Source: Ectocarpus siliculosus (taxonomy: Eukaryota > Sar > Phaeophyceae > Ectocarpales > Ectocarpaceae). Taken from it: 64,000 bases of DNA. Shown here one piece after another: positions 45,338-56,990 of this stretch; the stretch's first letter is position 1, and every line of letters begins with the position of its first letter. Location: positions 2,278,151 through 2,342,150 of the forward strand of contig FN649742.1 of NCBI GenBank assembly GCA_000310025.1, written 5' to 3'. A program made the position numbers and the translations under genes. The notes beneath the pieces were generated by a model. That model saw nothing but the letters and a program-made list of their open reading frames with translations. It ran no database searches and had not been told where the DNA came from.

Positions 45338-48300
45338 TGTGGTAACAGGCGAAGAATCCTCAACGGCAATGGGTATATGGCACTCGCGCAGTGTCTTGAG
45401 GACTACTCGAACCATCCTGTTATGGAGGAAGGTTGAGGCGCCGGTCTTCGTGCAGACAAGGGAGTGGGCTCGGCTCAAGCGGTCCTTGCATGGTAACAAT
45501 GCACCTGCACTACAAAGTTTGCCTGTGTCGCAGTCTGCTCGATCGTGACTCCCCAGTACACGACCGATTGACTCCCGATATAGATCAGGTATCATTCTTT
45601 CATCTGCTGACAACCCTTGCGTTGTCAACCACGACAAAACTCCCTTGCCTTTCGCTTCCTCCAAGCGGATCAATGCTCTCTTCTTTGACGTTTCCTCGCC
45701 TGCTACCTTCTGCAAGTCTGTCTCCACCATATGACGCACTGCTGCATGAAAGGTTTCGAAAGGAAAGCTTGGGCTCCAAAGACTTGGTAGTGTTGACCAA
45801 ATTCATTTCGGCTGTAGGTATACGGTGGTTGATGTTCCTCGTCAGGGTTTCCATCTTCACTGGGTTTTCCCGCCTTCCCTGCTTCCAACAGGTAAACTCC
45901 TTTGAGGACGGGGGTTAAATAATCACTTGTGGCAAGTTTAGCCCATGACTGCCCAACAGCTTTTTCAAGCTTGTCTTTGGTGATGATCCCCTCTAGCTTC
46001 TTGGGCGAGTCAATCAGAGCCAATCCTGTCGGTAGCTGGGCAAGCCGGGGCAGACATTGCTCAACTGTGCATCCTGTCGATGCTTGCACTGACTTGGAGA
46101 ACATCAGTGCTTGCCCTGCCACAAAATCCGATTCTCGAATGAGAACATTGCTCGAGATTCCTAGTCCTCCTTCACGCATGGGTAGGTGCACCCGTGCCCG
46201 AGCTGTCCCTTTGAAGAAATCTACCTCCTCGCTCTTCGTCGGGTGTGCCCGTACTTCTTTGTCCGTTGGTATTCTCATGCGATCGTCCATCTTGCCGAGG
46301 ACGATCTTACTCATTGCCCACATCATCATGTTGTCATGTTTTCTTGCGGCACAGATAGTGATAGACGGTGCAATCGTCCTCAGCAGATTGAACAAACGTG
46401 GTACACCAGATAAACGCAGCAGTTGATAGCTGGCTTGAGGGTCGTCAAGCGTTACTAGGCGGAGTATCAATTCCGCCGGGTCACCACGGGCGAATTTGGA
46501 AACGAAATTCCTCTGGAACTCTTCTGTCCCTACTGGGATCCCGACTACTGGCATGCCACCTTCAGCAACTGACAGACCAATTTTCGTCAATTGTGGCTGT
46601 TCGTCGTTTGTCAAAGAGGACATGCAAATACCTTCCGGGAAAAGCGCGTTGGATTTCGGGAGATTGAGCTCAATCCCTTTTTGGGAGAGACGTTCCTGAA
46701 TCCAATTCGTTACAGTGGATATGGCCTGCATGTTCCTAGCCAAACCTGGTGGAAGATGCGTTTGGGAGGTCGTCGACGTATCCGATGAGTTTGACTCCTG
46801 GCACTGGTGGCTTGTTGTTGAACTCTTTCATGATATCGAGGAGTCCTTGTACACAGAAGCCGAAGCCTCCCAAGTAACAACCTTGTCGAACTCCGCACTG
46901 TGAAAGAACAACCTCGATCGAACCATCTTCCATTTTGAACAGAAGTTTCGCCTTGGTTCGAGCGTAGATGTTCCCGAAGTACTTCACCAAGTGTGGCGTA
47001 TGAGTGGCCACTGCTGGCAAGATGCAAGATCTGCGCAAACTGTTGTAAGCATTTTCCCATCAAAGGCGAGAATGGTGCTGCCTTGCTGGTGGCTGAGGGC
47101 TGCTGTGGGCTGCTGTGGAAGCCACTATCTCAACTCCTCCTGGCACACCACCTCCGAACTGGTTTGCTGCCTCGAAGATGTTGGCAATCCCTCCCTTGTA
47201 TTGGCGGCAGAAGCTGCCGCTGATGATGCGACGCAAAACCCCTCCAACTGCAATAGGCCGTTTTTTCTCTCCCAGCGCTGAAAGGTTGGCACTGGTGTGG
47301 AGGTTCCAAAAGAAATCCGGAAGCTCGTCTCCGTAGTAGAAGACTTGAAAGCTGAAGTCCGCCAAGGTTTCAGTAAAAAAATCACTCATTCCACCAGCTT
47401 GGAGATACGAAAAACGAAGACCATCAGGCCCCGAGCACTCTGAGGGTTGGCTTTGTTTACCGTCTGCTTGATGAACTTGATTTCAAGTGGTTCATCAGCT
47501 TCGGCGACGGAGTCTATTTTGTGCGATCTCCCGCAGCTTTGATGCTGGAATCCCACGCAGTAGTAGCAATATTGTCAGGAGGATCTTCGTTAGGGTGTAG
47601 GTTGTGAAGATGCTCCAGCGTGTCGTTGTTGCGCGGTGAAGGTGCTGGGGAGATTAAGGCACTGGCAGCTTTCGTGATGCCTCCTCTTTCATGCGCAAGT
47701 CTTGTGGCTCTTCTTTGGCGATTGTCTTCAGTATCCGCATAATACTGAAGTCGACGATTCTTCTCGTACATCATGAGCCAGGCGATAGGTTCACTCAGAT
47801 CACCATTTGCAAAGCGGTTAAATCGGGATACCCTGCTCATCCTTCCATCAGTCGATCCGTGCAATGCTGGGGTAAGATGAAGCAACTTTGTTGCTCGGAC
47901 AAGTTGGAGTTGTCTTTCAACACGTGCTGCTTCATATCTTTCCGCTGCAAGAGGAGACAGATCTGAGGTACCTGACTTCTGCTGATCCATGAGTACAGCT
48001 CCAAATGCTTGCACGAAGAGGATGACGACATGTTGGAAGTGTTTGCAAAATACTTTCGCCAGTTAGTTGCGAATCGACGTGTTTGACTGTCGAAAAAATT
48101 GACGTTTCAAGAGTACCTTGTCGAACCTGATCCAGGGCACTGCTGAAGTCGTTGAGGTCCCACGATAATAGGAGTTGCCGCCTGTCGTCATCATCCTCTT
48201 GCGATGATTGCAACGTCCCAGAGAGAGATGGAGACGATGTAGGACGTGATTCGCAAAATGCTTGGTGCGTAGAGAGAAAATGTCGCCGCATGTGCCACAT

Positions 48301-48590
48301 GCGGCGTAATCGGGTGCTTGGCTGCTCGAGCGTAAGGATCCAGGAGGAGACAAGCTGAGTAGTAGCTCCTTTCCTCGACCTTTATGCTGACGTTTGTGGT
48401 GAGTAGCCAGATTCCTCGCCGTCAGGTTCGTTGATCCTTCGCTGATGCAGAGGGGACATGAATACCGTACTTCCGTTGGGCATCGTGGCGCAGGTCCAGG
48501 TCCGGGTGATGGTGGTGACAAATCTTGATTCATGACACCACCCATCGCCGATGCGAGACTTGAGGCTCCAGTGCAAAGCGACTCCACGTC

Positions 48591-49191
48591 AGTCCATCAG
48601 TCTACCGCTGCTGCTGCTCCTACCTTCCACCACGCTACCGAGCGTGCGTGGTGGAAGTGGTGATCTCACACGAATTGGCCAAGGGCTGAAATGCATGCGT
48701 GTGTGTGCGTGTGTGTGCGTGTGTGTGCGTGCTGTGTGTGAAAGGTGTTGTGCGTTGTTGAGAACAAATAAATAGGGCGCGATGGCGAGAGAGAGGACCA
48801 GTTCATCGCAGCAAACATTGGTAGTGTACAGCACCGGCAGCTATGACAGAGTGGGTCTGTGAAGCATGCATGTGGCGTTCCGGTAGAGATCACATGGCAG
48901 TAATGTAGCCGACCATGTCTATCTTCTTGAGCTGACAGTTGCAAATCGCCAGAAACTTTACAACAGTACCTAAGCCAAGCCTGAGACGCCAATTGTGCGG
49001 CAAAATTACGGTGGAACTCGCACTAAAACACAACGCACCGACACGCACATCTTGTCTCGTGGGTTTTCCCTCGCAAACCCTACAATACAGGGGGCGACGA
49101 ACACAGAAGATGACGGTTGCAGTGGCGGTGGATTCGGGGACACCTCGGACACACTGTTGCACACCCGCGAAAAGTGGAATGACCGACCCTC
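48591..49191. other. Between LINE and FNQPI gene, no gene supported
   Basis: A (TGTGTGCG)n tract lies at about 48696-48732. The open frames on both strands around 48.9-49.2 kb are motif-free. The LINE 5' boundary is uncertain by about 100 bp. Confidence 0.35.
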
Positions 49192-50945
49192 GTGGTCACC
49201 TTGTCGGTGGTTCACTCGCCAAATGAGGCTTTGCCAATGGTTGAACCGGTCTCATCATCTGTGCCGCCTGTGGAAGCTTCCATAGCTGGTGTAGTGGTGC
49301 AGCGGCAAAAGCAGCATACGTGGCAACAATCGGCAGCGGTGACAGTGGCGGGGGGGGGAGCTCCTGTGGTGGGCGAGGAGGTTGAGGATCAAAGGGGAGG
49401 GCAGCCATCAGAGCCGGTGGTAGAAAACACGTTGCCATCAACACCAGCGGCTGGTGAGGAGAGGAGGAGAGGTGAAAAGTAAAGCAGGCCCCTCCGTCAG
49501 CGCCTGCGGTAGACACAGTACAAGCAGGAGCAGCAGCAGCAGCAGCAGCAGCAGCGGCGGCGGCACCTGCCTCGCCCAATACCACTCTCGCCAGTGGCGG
49601 CGACAATACAAGCAGCACGAGCACGCCTACGGTGTGGAGCCGGTTACCGCCACCTCCTGTGCAGCAGCTGCTCGGTCTGTGGTGGGAGCGGAGGCAAGCG
49701 GTGGAGGGGGCGTCGAAAAGAAGATCGGCGACGGCGGCGGTGGTTCGCAGATTAAGCGTGATGGGACCTCCACTGGTAAGCCAAAAAGCAGGGTGTTTTT
49801 TTTTTTCTGTGTTGACCTAGCACGGAAATGTGGATGTGGCACTGAAGCATGTACGTTGCAGTACACGAATTGCATGTGCATGTACGGGTCCCACACGTAT
49901 CCCTCGCCTATCCTCTCAACGCATCCCCCGGAGGTGTCGAGTTCATGTGTAATTCTTCTGATGTCCTTCTTAATTTTCTCCTCTCAAACGTCAGGTTCAT
50001 TGGTCAACAAGCGGCGCCTTGGAGCCTTCAACATCACTAAGGATAAGTTTTGGTTTGCGTCTACACTTGAGCTGCAGCTGGCATCACTGGGCTTGTGCAA
50101 GGCATGCCGAGGCTGCCCGGCGCTGAGGGTGTGGGTCGAAGAAGAAACATCACCCACTTAACGGTTTGGGCGTCAACCATGCATCAAAGGGAACTCGAGC
50201 CACGTACCGCCGAAGTGGTGTGGCCACCCTCGCTGCAGCATCTAGAGTTCGGGTATGATTTCGACCAGCCCATCGCCAGAGTGGTGTGGTCACCCTCGCT
50301 GCGGATCTGTTCGTTCGACGCATTGTTCAACCAGCCTATCACCGGAGTTGTCTGGCCGTCTTCTCTGCGGCAGCTGTCGCTCAGGAGTTGCTTCGACTAG
50401 TCCATCGCCGGAGTTGTGTGGGCGGCCTCGTAGCAACTGCTTTCGTTCGGGGAATGGTTGAACCGGCCTATTTCCGAGGTCGCCTGGCCGGGCTCGCTGC
50501 AGCAGCTATCGTTCGGGCGCAATTTCGACCAGCTCTTTGTCGAAGTTGCGTGGCCAGACTCGCTGCTGCAGCTATCGTTCGGGATAGTTTCGACCACCCC
50601 ATCGTCGGAAGTGCGTGGCCGGCGTCGCCGCAACAGTTATCATTCGGGTTTCATTTCAACCAGCCCATCGCCGTAGTTACCTGGTCGGCTTCGCTACAGC
50701 AGCTATCGTTCGAGGGCCGCTTCAGCCAACTCATCGTCAGAGTCGTGTGGCCGGCCTCTCTACAGCGGATATCGCTCGGGATATACTTCAAACAGTCAAT
50801 CGTGTGTCCGGCCTCCTTGCAGCGGCTCTCGTTTGGGACTTGGTTCAACCAGCCCATCACCAGGGTTGCGTGGCCGGCGTCGCTGCAGTAGATATCGTTG
50901 GGGCGCAGAACCAATCAGCCCATCGGCGGCGGGATCAGATGACCG
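49192..50945 (+). pseudogene. FNQPI-repeat (FNIP/LRR-like) protein gene, broken
   Basis: From about 50190 to 50920 there are about ten tandem 23-residue repeats of the form xxFNQPIxxVxWPxSLQxLSFG, for example ALFNQPITGVVWPSSLRQLS and FHFNQPIAVVTWSASLQQLS. This resembles FNIP/leucine-rich repeats of solenoid proteins, and I recall similar brown-algal proteins. A possible upstream intron runs from the donor CACTG|GTAAGC (49776) to the acceptor AAACGTCAG (ending 49999), followed by GSLVNKRRLGAFNITKDKFW. Before it lies Ser/Gly-rich low-complexity coding sequence. The repeats change frame at least three times and contain stops at about 50398, 50431 and 50888, so this copy should be non-functional unless the base calls are wrong. 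The N terminus (MVTLSVVHSPNEAL at 49192) is a guess. Confidence 0.6.
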
Positions 50946-52980
50946 AGGTGGTTCAACTTTTGTACCGTTTTGAAACAGGGGTGGCAATTTGGGGGCCACC
51001 GCCTGCACCACGCGTTAAGCCTTTTTTCCGCATTCAGTAATCTGCCGGCTTGGAGCAAAAAAAAAGTGACGCTCGTCGACACATGTTGTTTCTGTGCATT
51101 CAGGGGCACCGGTCGTCACAGATGGTTGTCTGATGATGGTGCGCTTCGGGGGGTCTCGTCGCTGTCGATACAGGGAGGGTACCAGGCTCCTTTTTTCCGC
51201 GATTTTTGCTGGTCTTTTGATATTTTCTGCCTTTTAGTATGGGCTTTTCTCATTCTTGTTTTTGTCTTTCGGGCTGTCTCATCGCTGTAGAAACAGGGAG
51301 GGTGCCACGTTCCTTTTTATTGCGATTTCTGCTGAAGTATTTATATTTTCTGCCTTTTGTCTGGGCTTTTCTCATTCTTGTTTTTGTCTGATTTTCTAAC
51401 CACACACGGAGGGTGTCTCCGGTCGGTTGGACCAGTGCGGATGCAGAGAGTATTGGGCAGAGATTGGGGCCATTTTCAAGGTGAAGACACCAACAACGCC
51501 CCAAATGACTCGTCGCGTTACAGTACGGATCCAACACCCAATTACGCCACCAAACGGTGATGGGGGAAAGCTATCGCCAAATGAAACTGCCTCGTGCCTC
51601 GACCAAAACCAAATCGCTCCCATTGTCGAGCTTGTCGCGCTCCTGCAAACCTCCTTGGCAACCGCCGTTGGTTGTACACCCTCTTTCCCCACGGAGATGC
51701 GGCTCTAAAAACCGAAGGCCTTCTTGACTACCAATTCGCGCTAAACAACACTACAGCGAGGTACGTCTGTGAACAATGGTCGCAGCCGTCCACCTCGCAG
51801 GTACCCCATGTTCTCCGAGGATGGCGATCTGGGCGCTGTTCAAATTCCAGCGAGCAAGGCAACGAAATTTCAGCGGAGCCGCGCGGAGCTTTTGACCATC
51901 GCCGAAACAGCAGGGGGGGCAGCAACCAATGGGTGGCGATGGCGCATTTCGGGGGGTGTGGTCGCCATGGGAATAAGTTGGGGCGCGCGGTACAGGCGGT
52001 TATGCTAGAATCAAAGTGCTATGCAAGAGCCTCAGATGGTACCATCCCCGAAGACCCTCCCTCCCCCTCCTTCTATCAGGCGGCGCCTATAGGGACATTT
52101 CATCGCGAAGGAACTGAGGGGGACACAGGAACGGTTGGCTGGTGATGGTGCATTCGTTTAGGGTTCAAACAGGGTCGTGAATCTGGCAACTTTGCGCGTC
52201 GCCCTACCAATGGAATATTTTGTCTCCGTTTGTTTATTGTTTTGACCGTCGTGCGCCAGAGGCCGGGTGTGGACACGACCAGTCCGCGGTTTGGAAAGGA
52301 ATAAACTAACCGTCGTGTTGGGTTCCAGGCCCAGCGTATTCCGAGCCACAGCCACAGCTATCGCCCCCAAAGGCACTCCTCCCTCCTTCCTTCTATCCCT
52401 TCTTCCTTCTCTTCCTCGCGCCATCGCTCCCTGCCTTCATCCGGGCGATGGAACACAGACAGGGGATCGGGCGCCACACGGCGTCTGACAAATCGATGTA
52501 TTCACCCGTCAGACTTGAATACAGAAAAAAAGTTCACCCTTCCACCAACTCCATACCTTTTCTTTGCGGCCTCGATCGATTGCAAATGTGTCGATACCAA
52601 AACCCCTTTTCTGCGAGACTCTGCAAAAAGGCGGTCGTGTTTCTGAGCAAATGGCGTTCGCGGCGTTAGCTTTGTGATGACTTTAAAAGGCGGGCACCAA
52701 AACGAAGGCGCTTGCCTCTCACCTTCCCTGCTCGTGTCCCCGCACGCCGCCCGAGTCGCTACCACTGCCGTGAGCATCACCAGCGGCGGCAGGTTTTGCG
52801 ACAACATCTGTAGACGGACCTCCGGTTAATGTTACCGGTGTCAGCTCAGCGCCAGCACTGCAGATGGGGCAGGTACCTTCGTCAAAGTGACGTCTACCAA
52901 TTCAGACTGCCGGTGCTCAGCATGCGCATAGACGACTGTAATGGAGGCGTCTAGTAAGCGCGCCATCTCATTATCTCGCC
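50946..52980. other. No gene supported; contains a short tandem duplication
   Basis: A frame at 51594-52145 (183 codons) has no family motif and no splice support. Apart from the duplication at 51160 I see no structure. A minus-strand frame at 52502-52807 lies next to the second YR element and is likewise unrecognised. Confidence 0.35.
51160..51392. repeat. Tandem duplication, about 120 bp x 2
   Basis: TCTCGTCGCTGTCGATACAG, GGGAGGGTACCAGG...CTTTT, GATATTTTCTGCCTTTT and GGGCTTTTCTCATTCTTG recur once with substitutions (second copy from about 51278). Non-coding, T-rich. Confidence 0.65.
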
Positions 52981-53193
52981 ATTTATTTTGGTTTCTTTCG
53001 AATTGCTTCATTATTTCTTCGGGTTTCTAGGCTACGTGTTGGGGAGAGAGACGCACGAAACGCTCATCGTCTCTCCGGCCGCGTTAGCTCCATCTCTCTC
53101 CCCACAAATACTAGCCGGGGGACTACGACTGCAAACGCAGGAGTCCCAAAACTGACCAAGTCCTCAAATGGTACACACCATTCTACACCACCC
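52981..53193 (-). repeat. Split direct repeat B2 of YR element 2
   Basis: It matches 53527-53768 (TTTCTTTCGAATTGCTTCAT, CTACGTGTTGGGGAGAGAGA, AATACTAGCCGGGGGACTAC). The partner is about 30 bp longer because of an internal indel. Confidence 0.75.
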
Positions 53194-53267
53194 GACTAGA
53201 TACATACCGAATATTCCCGAACTTATGCCCCCACCTTCGAAAGAAAAGGGATGGGAGGGCGGAACTT

Positions 53268-53528
53268 TCTAAACTGCCGCCGCTACTGCGCTAGGCGGCT
53301 GCTGCTGTCCTTCTGTTGCTTCACGCGCTCTGTAGCTCTCACACGTTACCCGACTTTGCTACAACCCCTGCGTGGACTCGATCACGGAATGACACCCCCA
53401 GCTATAGACTAATAATTCCAAACACCGTGACCCTGGGTTTCCGATAGAAACTGAAGCCAAATTCTAATTCGACTGTTACAAAATGAACACCAGTTTATTC
53501 TATCTGCTCGACGAACAAACCTTCCTTT
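53268..53528 (-). repeat. Split direct repeat A2 of YR element 2
   Basis: It matches 54561-54820 (CTAAACTGCCGCCGCTAC, CGTGGACTCGATCACGGAAT, TTCTAATTCGACTGTTACAA). It directly abuts B1. Confidence 0.75.
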
Positions 53529-53768
53529 TATTTTGTTTTCTTTCGAATTGCTTCATTATTTCTTCGGTTTCTAGGCTACGTGTTGGGGAGAGAGACGCAC
53601 GAAACGCTCATCGTCTCTCCGGCCGCGTTAGTTGCGCGAAGGCCGGCGTCAACTCTTACAAATCCATCTCTCTCCCCACAAATACTAGCCGGGGGACTAC
53701 GACTGCAAACGCAGGAGTCCCAAAACTGAACAAGTCCTCCAATGGTACACACCATTCTACAACACCCA
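53527..53768 (-). repeat. Split direct repeat B1 of YR element 2
   Basis: Partner of 52981-53193, placed just 3' of the recombinase and joined to A2. Confidence 0.75.
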
Positions 53769-53803
53769 CATCGAGGTCAGTTTCTGGACGACTACCGAAT
53801 AAG

Positions 53804-54556
53804 TCAACTATGCGTTCCCCATACGGTCCCCTCCCCCGGCTGTCTCGATACTATCCTGCTGCCGTCTGTAAGTTTCCGTGACACTTGCCGCGAATCCTCT
53901 ACATTGTTTCGCGCGTACGGCTTGTAGGCATCCGACCTCCATGTCCCTTGTCTCTGAATCACTCGTTCTGCGATGTCTCCGCCCGATGCAAGAGCCGTCG
54001 CGCCTCCAATTCGCAACGAGTGCAACGCGTACTCCTGGGGGTTACGCCCCGACTTCGCTACCACTTCTCTGACTGCACGGAGGGCAGCACTATACCTGAA
54101 TACTCTCACTGCTCTTCCACTACGGTACGAAGCCGACGGTGCGGAGTCAGGCAACGTCGCATGACACGATAATAGCTCCACCACAAGAGCCACCGCGCCG
54201 CCGCGTGCTCTCACACCTGACTGCGGTCCGGTGACTTCGTCTCGCGTACGAACCCGTATGTTGCCTTTCTGCCCTTGATCGGCCTTGTGCCCTCTCAACC
54301 TCATTTCGACACGGTCTGCTCTGCGATAGTGACTACAGTCTAGTTGCGTCTCGCCGGCAAACAATGCTACATCCGCCCTCGTAAGACAGTGTGCCTCATG
54401 CACCCTGCCCGCGTCATTCGCGAACACCTCATCAGACCGTGTGATGAAGAGATAGGACAGGCACAGACACAGCCACATCACTCTGCCCCCTTCCCCCCAG
54501 TTCTGGCTTGCGCTTTCCCCGTCCAGCAGCATACGCCAAGACACAGGCAGGCGCAT
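53804..54556 (-). pseudogene. Tyrosine recombinase remnant of YR element 2 (fossil)
   Basis: About 250 codons of the catalytic part, clearly related to the recombinase at 29488-30576. Shared motifs are PVSWRMLLDG, GGRVMWLCLCLSYLFITRSD, HSLRIGGATALASGGDIAE and QGTWRSDAYKPYARNN. The N-terminal core-binding part is absent because the A1 repeat follows directly. Confidence 0.8.
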
Positions 54557-54560
54557 TTTT

Positions 54561-54820
54561 TCTAAACTGCCGCCGCTACGTTAGGCGGCTGCTGCTGTCC
54601 TTCCGTTGCTTCACGAGCTCTGCAGCTCTCACACGTTACCCGACTTTGCTACAGCCCCTGCGTGGACTCGATCACGGAATGACACCCCCAACTATAGACT
54701 AATAATTCCAAACACTGTGACCCTGGGTTTCCGATAGAAACTGAAGCCAAATTCTAATTCGACTGTTACAAAATGAACACCATTTATTCTATCTGCTCGG
54801 CGAACAACCCTTCCTTTTTT
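54561..54820 (-). repeat. Split direct repeat A1 of YR element 2 (5' end)
   Basis: Outer copy of the A repeat. The similarity to 53268-53528 ends near 54820, where the adjacent possible host coding sequence begins. Confidence 0.7.
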
Positions 54821-55546
54821 CTTTTGTGTGCGTCGGCGCACTGGCTGATTTACCCGTCGGTGATTTTCATTCCGTATAAAATCTTCGTTGTCTCTCCTCT
54901 CTTGATGCGCCCTGTTCTCCATAACCTTCAAGCTGCGTTTGTACGCTTCCTCGGCGGCGGCAATCTCCTTCAAAGAAATGGAGAAGAGCAAGGAGTTGGG
55001 AGATAATCCGTTCAGATCAATGCTCTTGTTTATGATCAATGTCGTTTTCTTCAGAGACACCTAGCAAAAACGGCAAATAATCATAAACACACCTGTCCCT
55101 CGGTGATGAAGCCCTTTCCCCTCGCCTCCCACCATGGGGACTTGGAAGCTTTTGTCGCGTTTCCCTCAGCTCCTCCACTGCGGCACCGTTGTTTCGGCCA
55201 CCTGCGCACGCTCTCTGCTCCTGCTGCCCCTGAGTAGACGAGTTAGCGCTATTCTTCGCTGGTCACCAGCGCTCCCACCCCCGCTTGGCTCCGCTCCCAC
55301 ACCAACACGACCGGTTTCCTCGCGCTGACAGGCGATGGCGAGGAGGTTAAAGATAATGGATGGCAGCACCATCTCAACGCCTGCTGATCCTGCTGCTCCT
55401 GCTGCCGACACCGATATCGCGGCGTCTATCTCGCTTCCGCTCTCGCCGCTTTGTGGCTCCGCTGCTAGTGCCGATGCTGCATGCCTCCCTGCTTCTCCCT
55501 CTGCCTCCTGCTCCTCCTCACCCTCCGCTGCTGATGCTGATGCCAT
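54821..55546 (-). CDS. Possible host gene fragment, unrecognised
   Basis: Two coding-like stretches are visible. 55546-55166 is Ala/Glu/Gly-rich low complexity (MASASAAEGEEEQEAEGEAG) with one hydrophobic patch (VLPSIIFNLLAIAC). 55060-54821 reads SLKKTTLIINKSIDLNGLSP and then a charged helix (KEIAAAEEAYKRSLKVMENR). The only GT-AG pair between them would leave a 32-nt intron, too short to trust, so I do not propose a joined model. YR element 2 abuts the left side and may have cut the gene. Confidence 0.25.
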
Positions 55547-55756
55547 GCCGGGACCGAGGTCTTTAATGTGTGCTCCACATCTGCGCTAGTGTAGACAAAG
55601 GGGGTAGGGTGTGTGCCTTGTTTCTGTCAGGGGCACGAAAGAATGTACGTCAGTACGTATGAACGTCTGCCACCACTTGAAGAGACAATCCACACCCAGG
55701 AATTTGATTCTCACGTGGACATACTCCGTCGCATGCAACCCGCAACATATTAGACC

Positions 55757-56990
55757 ATGGAATCTAAATCTACGCAGTTGGAGACCGCTAGTTTGGGAGA
55801 CGCTCTACCGATCATGGCTCCGACAGCAGTCGTGGGGGATGTACCTACTCAAACGCACGTATGGCAAACGTTCCGCGGAGACATCGAGGCCGATGAGGCG
55901 CAGCCAACTGTTGCTGCCTTAGCGAGTTTAGGAGGCGCCGTGGCTCGGGAGGCGACGGTACACACGACCTTTTCGAACGGGACTCCGATGGTAGCAGTGG
56001 GCAATGCACCGGCTCAGCACAACGAACGTGTGGCAAAAGTTGTGAGAATAGACATACAGGCCGACGGGGCGCAGCCAAGTAAGTGGTGAATCTAGGACTG
56101 AGCGGGACGCCGCCAACTTGGTGGACGCTGTGGCTGTGGAGGTGACGGTACACACGACCTCCTCGAACGAGACTCCGACGACGGTAGTGGGGGGGGTATC
56201 GGCTCAGCCAAAAAATATGCGGGCTGACCTCGGGTCGCTTGCATCACTTCTTTGCGCTTGGGATAGGCGTGCTGGAGGTAATTTTCAGCGTCGAGAACGC
56301 TGTATCGGCGGGCGCCTTTACGCTTGAGAATGCTCAGGACTATGTCTTCTCGGCGTCGGCGACCATGGAGTCTGCTGGCCTGACTGTCATTCTTCTATTG
56401 GGCTTACTGTTTGCCGGCAGCAAAGAGCGGATGGAAGAATCACCCTCCTCTTATACGAGACAGGGACAACGGTACGAGGAAATTGGGTCACCCCTTGCAA
56501 TTCTTGCGAACGGCATCCACGAAGTAGATTTCTGTTTGAAAACTGCAGGGATTTGGGGCACAAAGACGCAAACGGTTGCCGTGTGTGCGATATATGCATT
56601 CCTGCGGAAGGTGTCCCGGATGGCGTTTTACGCTTGTGTCTTGATATTGTTGACGATGCTTGTCACGTTCATTGTTGGAAAGAGAATTTACTTTCCTTCA
56701 TATTCTGTTCTGCAACAATTTGTACTTACGACAGGAACGAAAGTCTTTACGTTCATGCTATTGCGACCTCTTGGTCTCGAAATCTCTGAGGTGATGTTGT
56801 TGATCCGTGGAGGAGAACCGTGGCGTACGATGATTCTCACTGTCTTGGACGTCGTTGTATCTTGCGTCTCAGTTGTTCCGTACAGTCTCAGAAGTTGGCC
56901 CTTTGTTTTTGAATTTTTCTTTTGCACATTGCCTCACTTGTATTGTTGCTGTTGTTTATTACGCTGTCCGGTTGACGGAATCGTATGATT
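55757..56990 (+). CDS. Unrecognised locus: repeat-bearing exon followed by a polytopic membrane frame
   Basis: The first stretch (55757-56078) encodes MESKSTQLETASLGDALPIM onward and ends at a good donor (CCAA|GTAAGTGG at 56079). It contains degenerate copies of a unit of about 45 residues with TPMVAVGNAPAQ and APTAVVGDVPTQ; a third copy (TPTTVVGGVSAQ) lies at about 56168-56205. A 249-codon frame ending at 56988 follows, with about five hydrophobic segments: near the start, then AGLTVILLLGLLFAG, MAFYACVLILLTMLVTFIV, VLQQFVLTTGTKVFTFMLL and MILTVLDVVVSCVSVVPY. It looks like a multi-pass membrane protein, but the start is unclear (no Met at 56239) and the link between the parts is my inference. 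No known family recognised. Confidence 0.4.

Larger units (their letters stand above)
43050..48590 (-). mobile_element. R2-superclade-like LINE (C2H2 fingers, RT, restriction-like endonuclease), interrupted
   Basis: A target-primed retrotransposon read on the minus strand. N-terminal C2H2-like fingers occur at about 48480-48270 (SCPLCISEG...HHKRQH and CGTCGDIFSLRTKHFANHVL). A linker follows (47514-48014), then RT fingers (47060-47389), the RT palm with GVRQGCYLGGFGFCVQ and the YVDD box at 46769-46780, and the thumb (45703-46743). Next is a CCHC-like knuckle (CSAGALLPCKDRLSRAHSLVC) and a restriction-like endonuclease core (KMDLVIPPG, then ILIDVTIVNP) at about 43900-44020. The C-terminal tail is acidic and ends near FDPKDSLASPMLPPHG, and the 3' end is TAATAAAAA-like near 43050. 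The reading frame changes several times (about 48060, 47450, 47050, 46730, 43880), so it is dead. A 1.27-kb SINE dimer splits the endonuclease. A solo copy of its tail lies at 38541. Confidence 0.8.
52981..54820 (-). mobile_element. Tyrosine-recombinase retroelement, element 2 (internally deleted)
   Basis: On the minus strand: A1 (54820-54561), recombinase frame (54556-53804), B1 (53768-53527), A2 (53528-53268), B2 (53193-52981). The A and B copies are each nearly identical, again giving the A1-ORF-B1-A2-B2 split-repeat plan. The A and B sequences differ from those of element 1, so it is another family. Gag and RT-RNase H are absent and A1 abuts the recombinase, so this is a broken, internally deleted fossil. 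It provides independent support for the repeat layout inferred for element 1. Confidence 0.75.

Noticed and set aside
55061-55092. Intron joining 55546-55093 to 55060-54821
   Set aside because: GT and AG are present but the interval is only 32 nt, below any plausible spliceosomal intron, so no joined gene was called.
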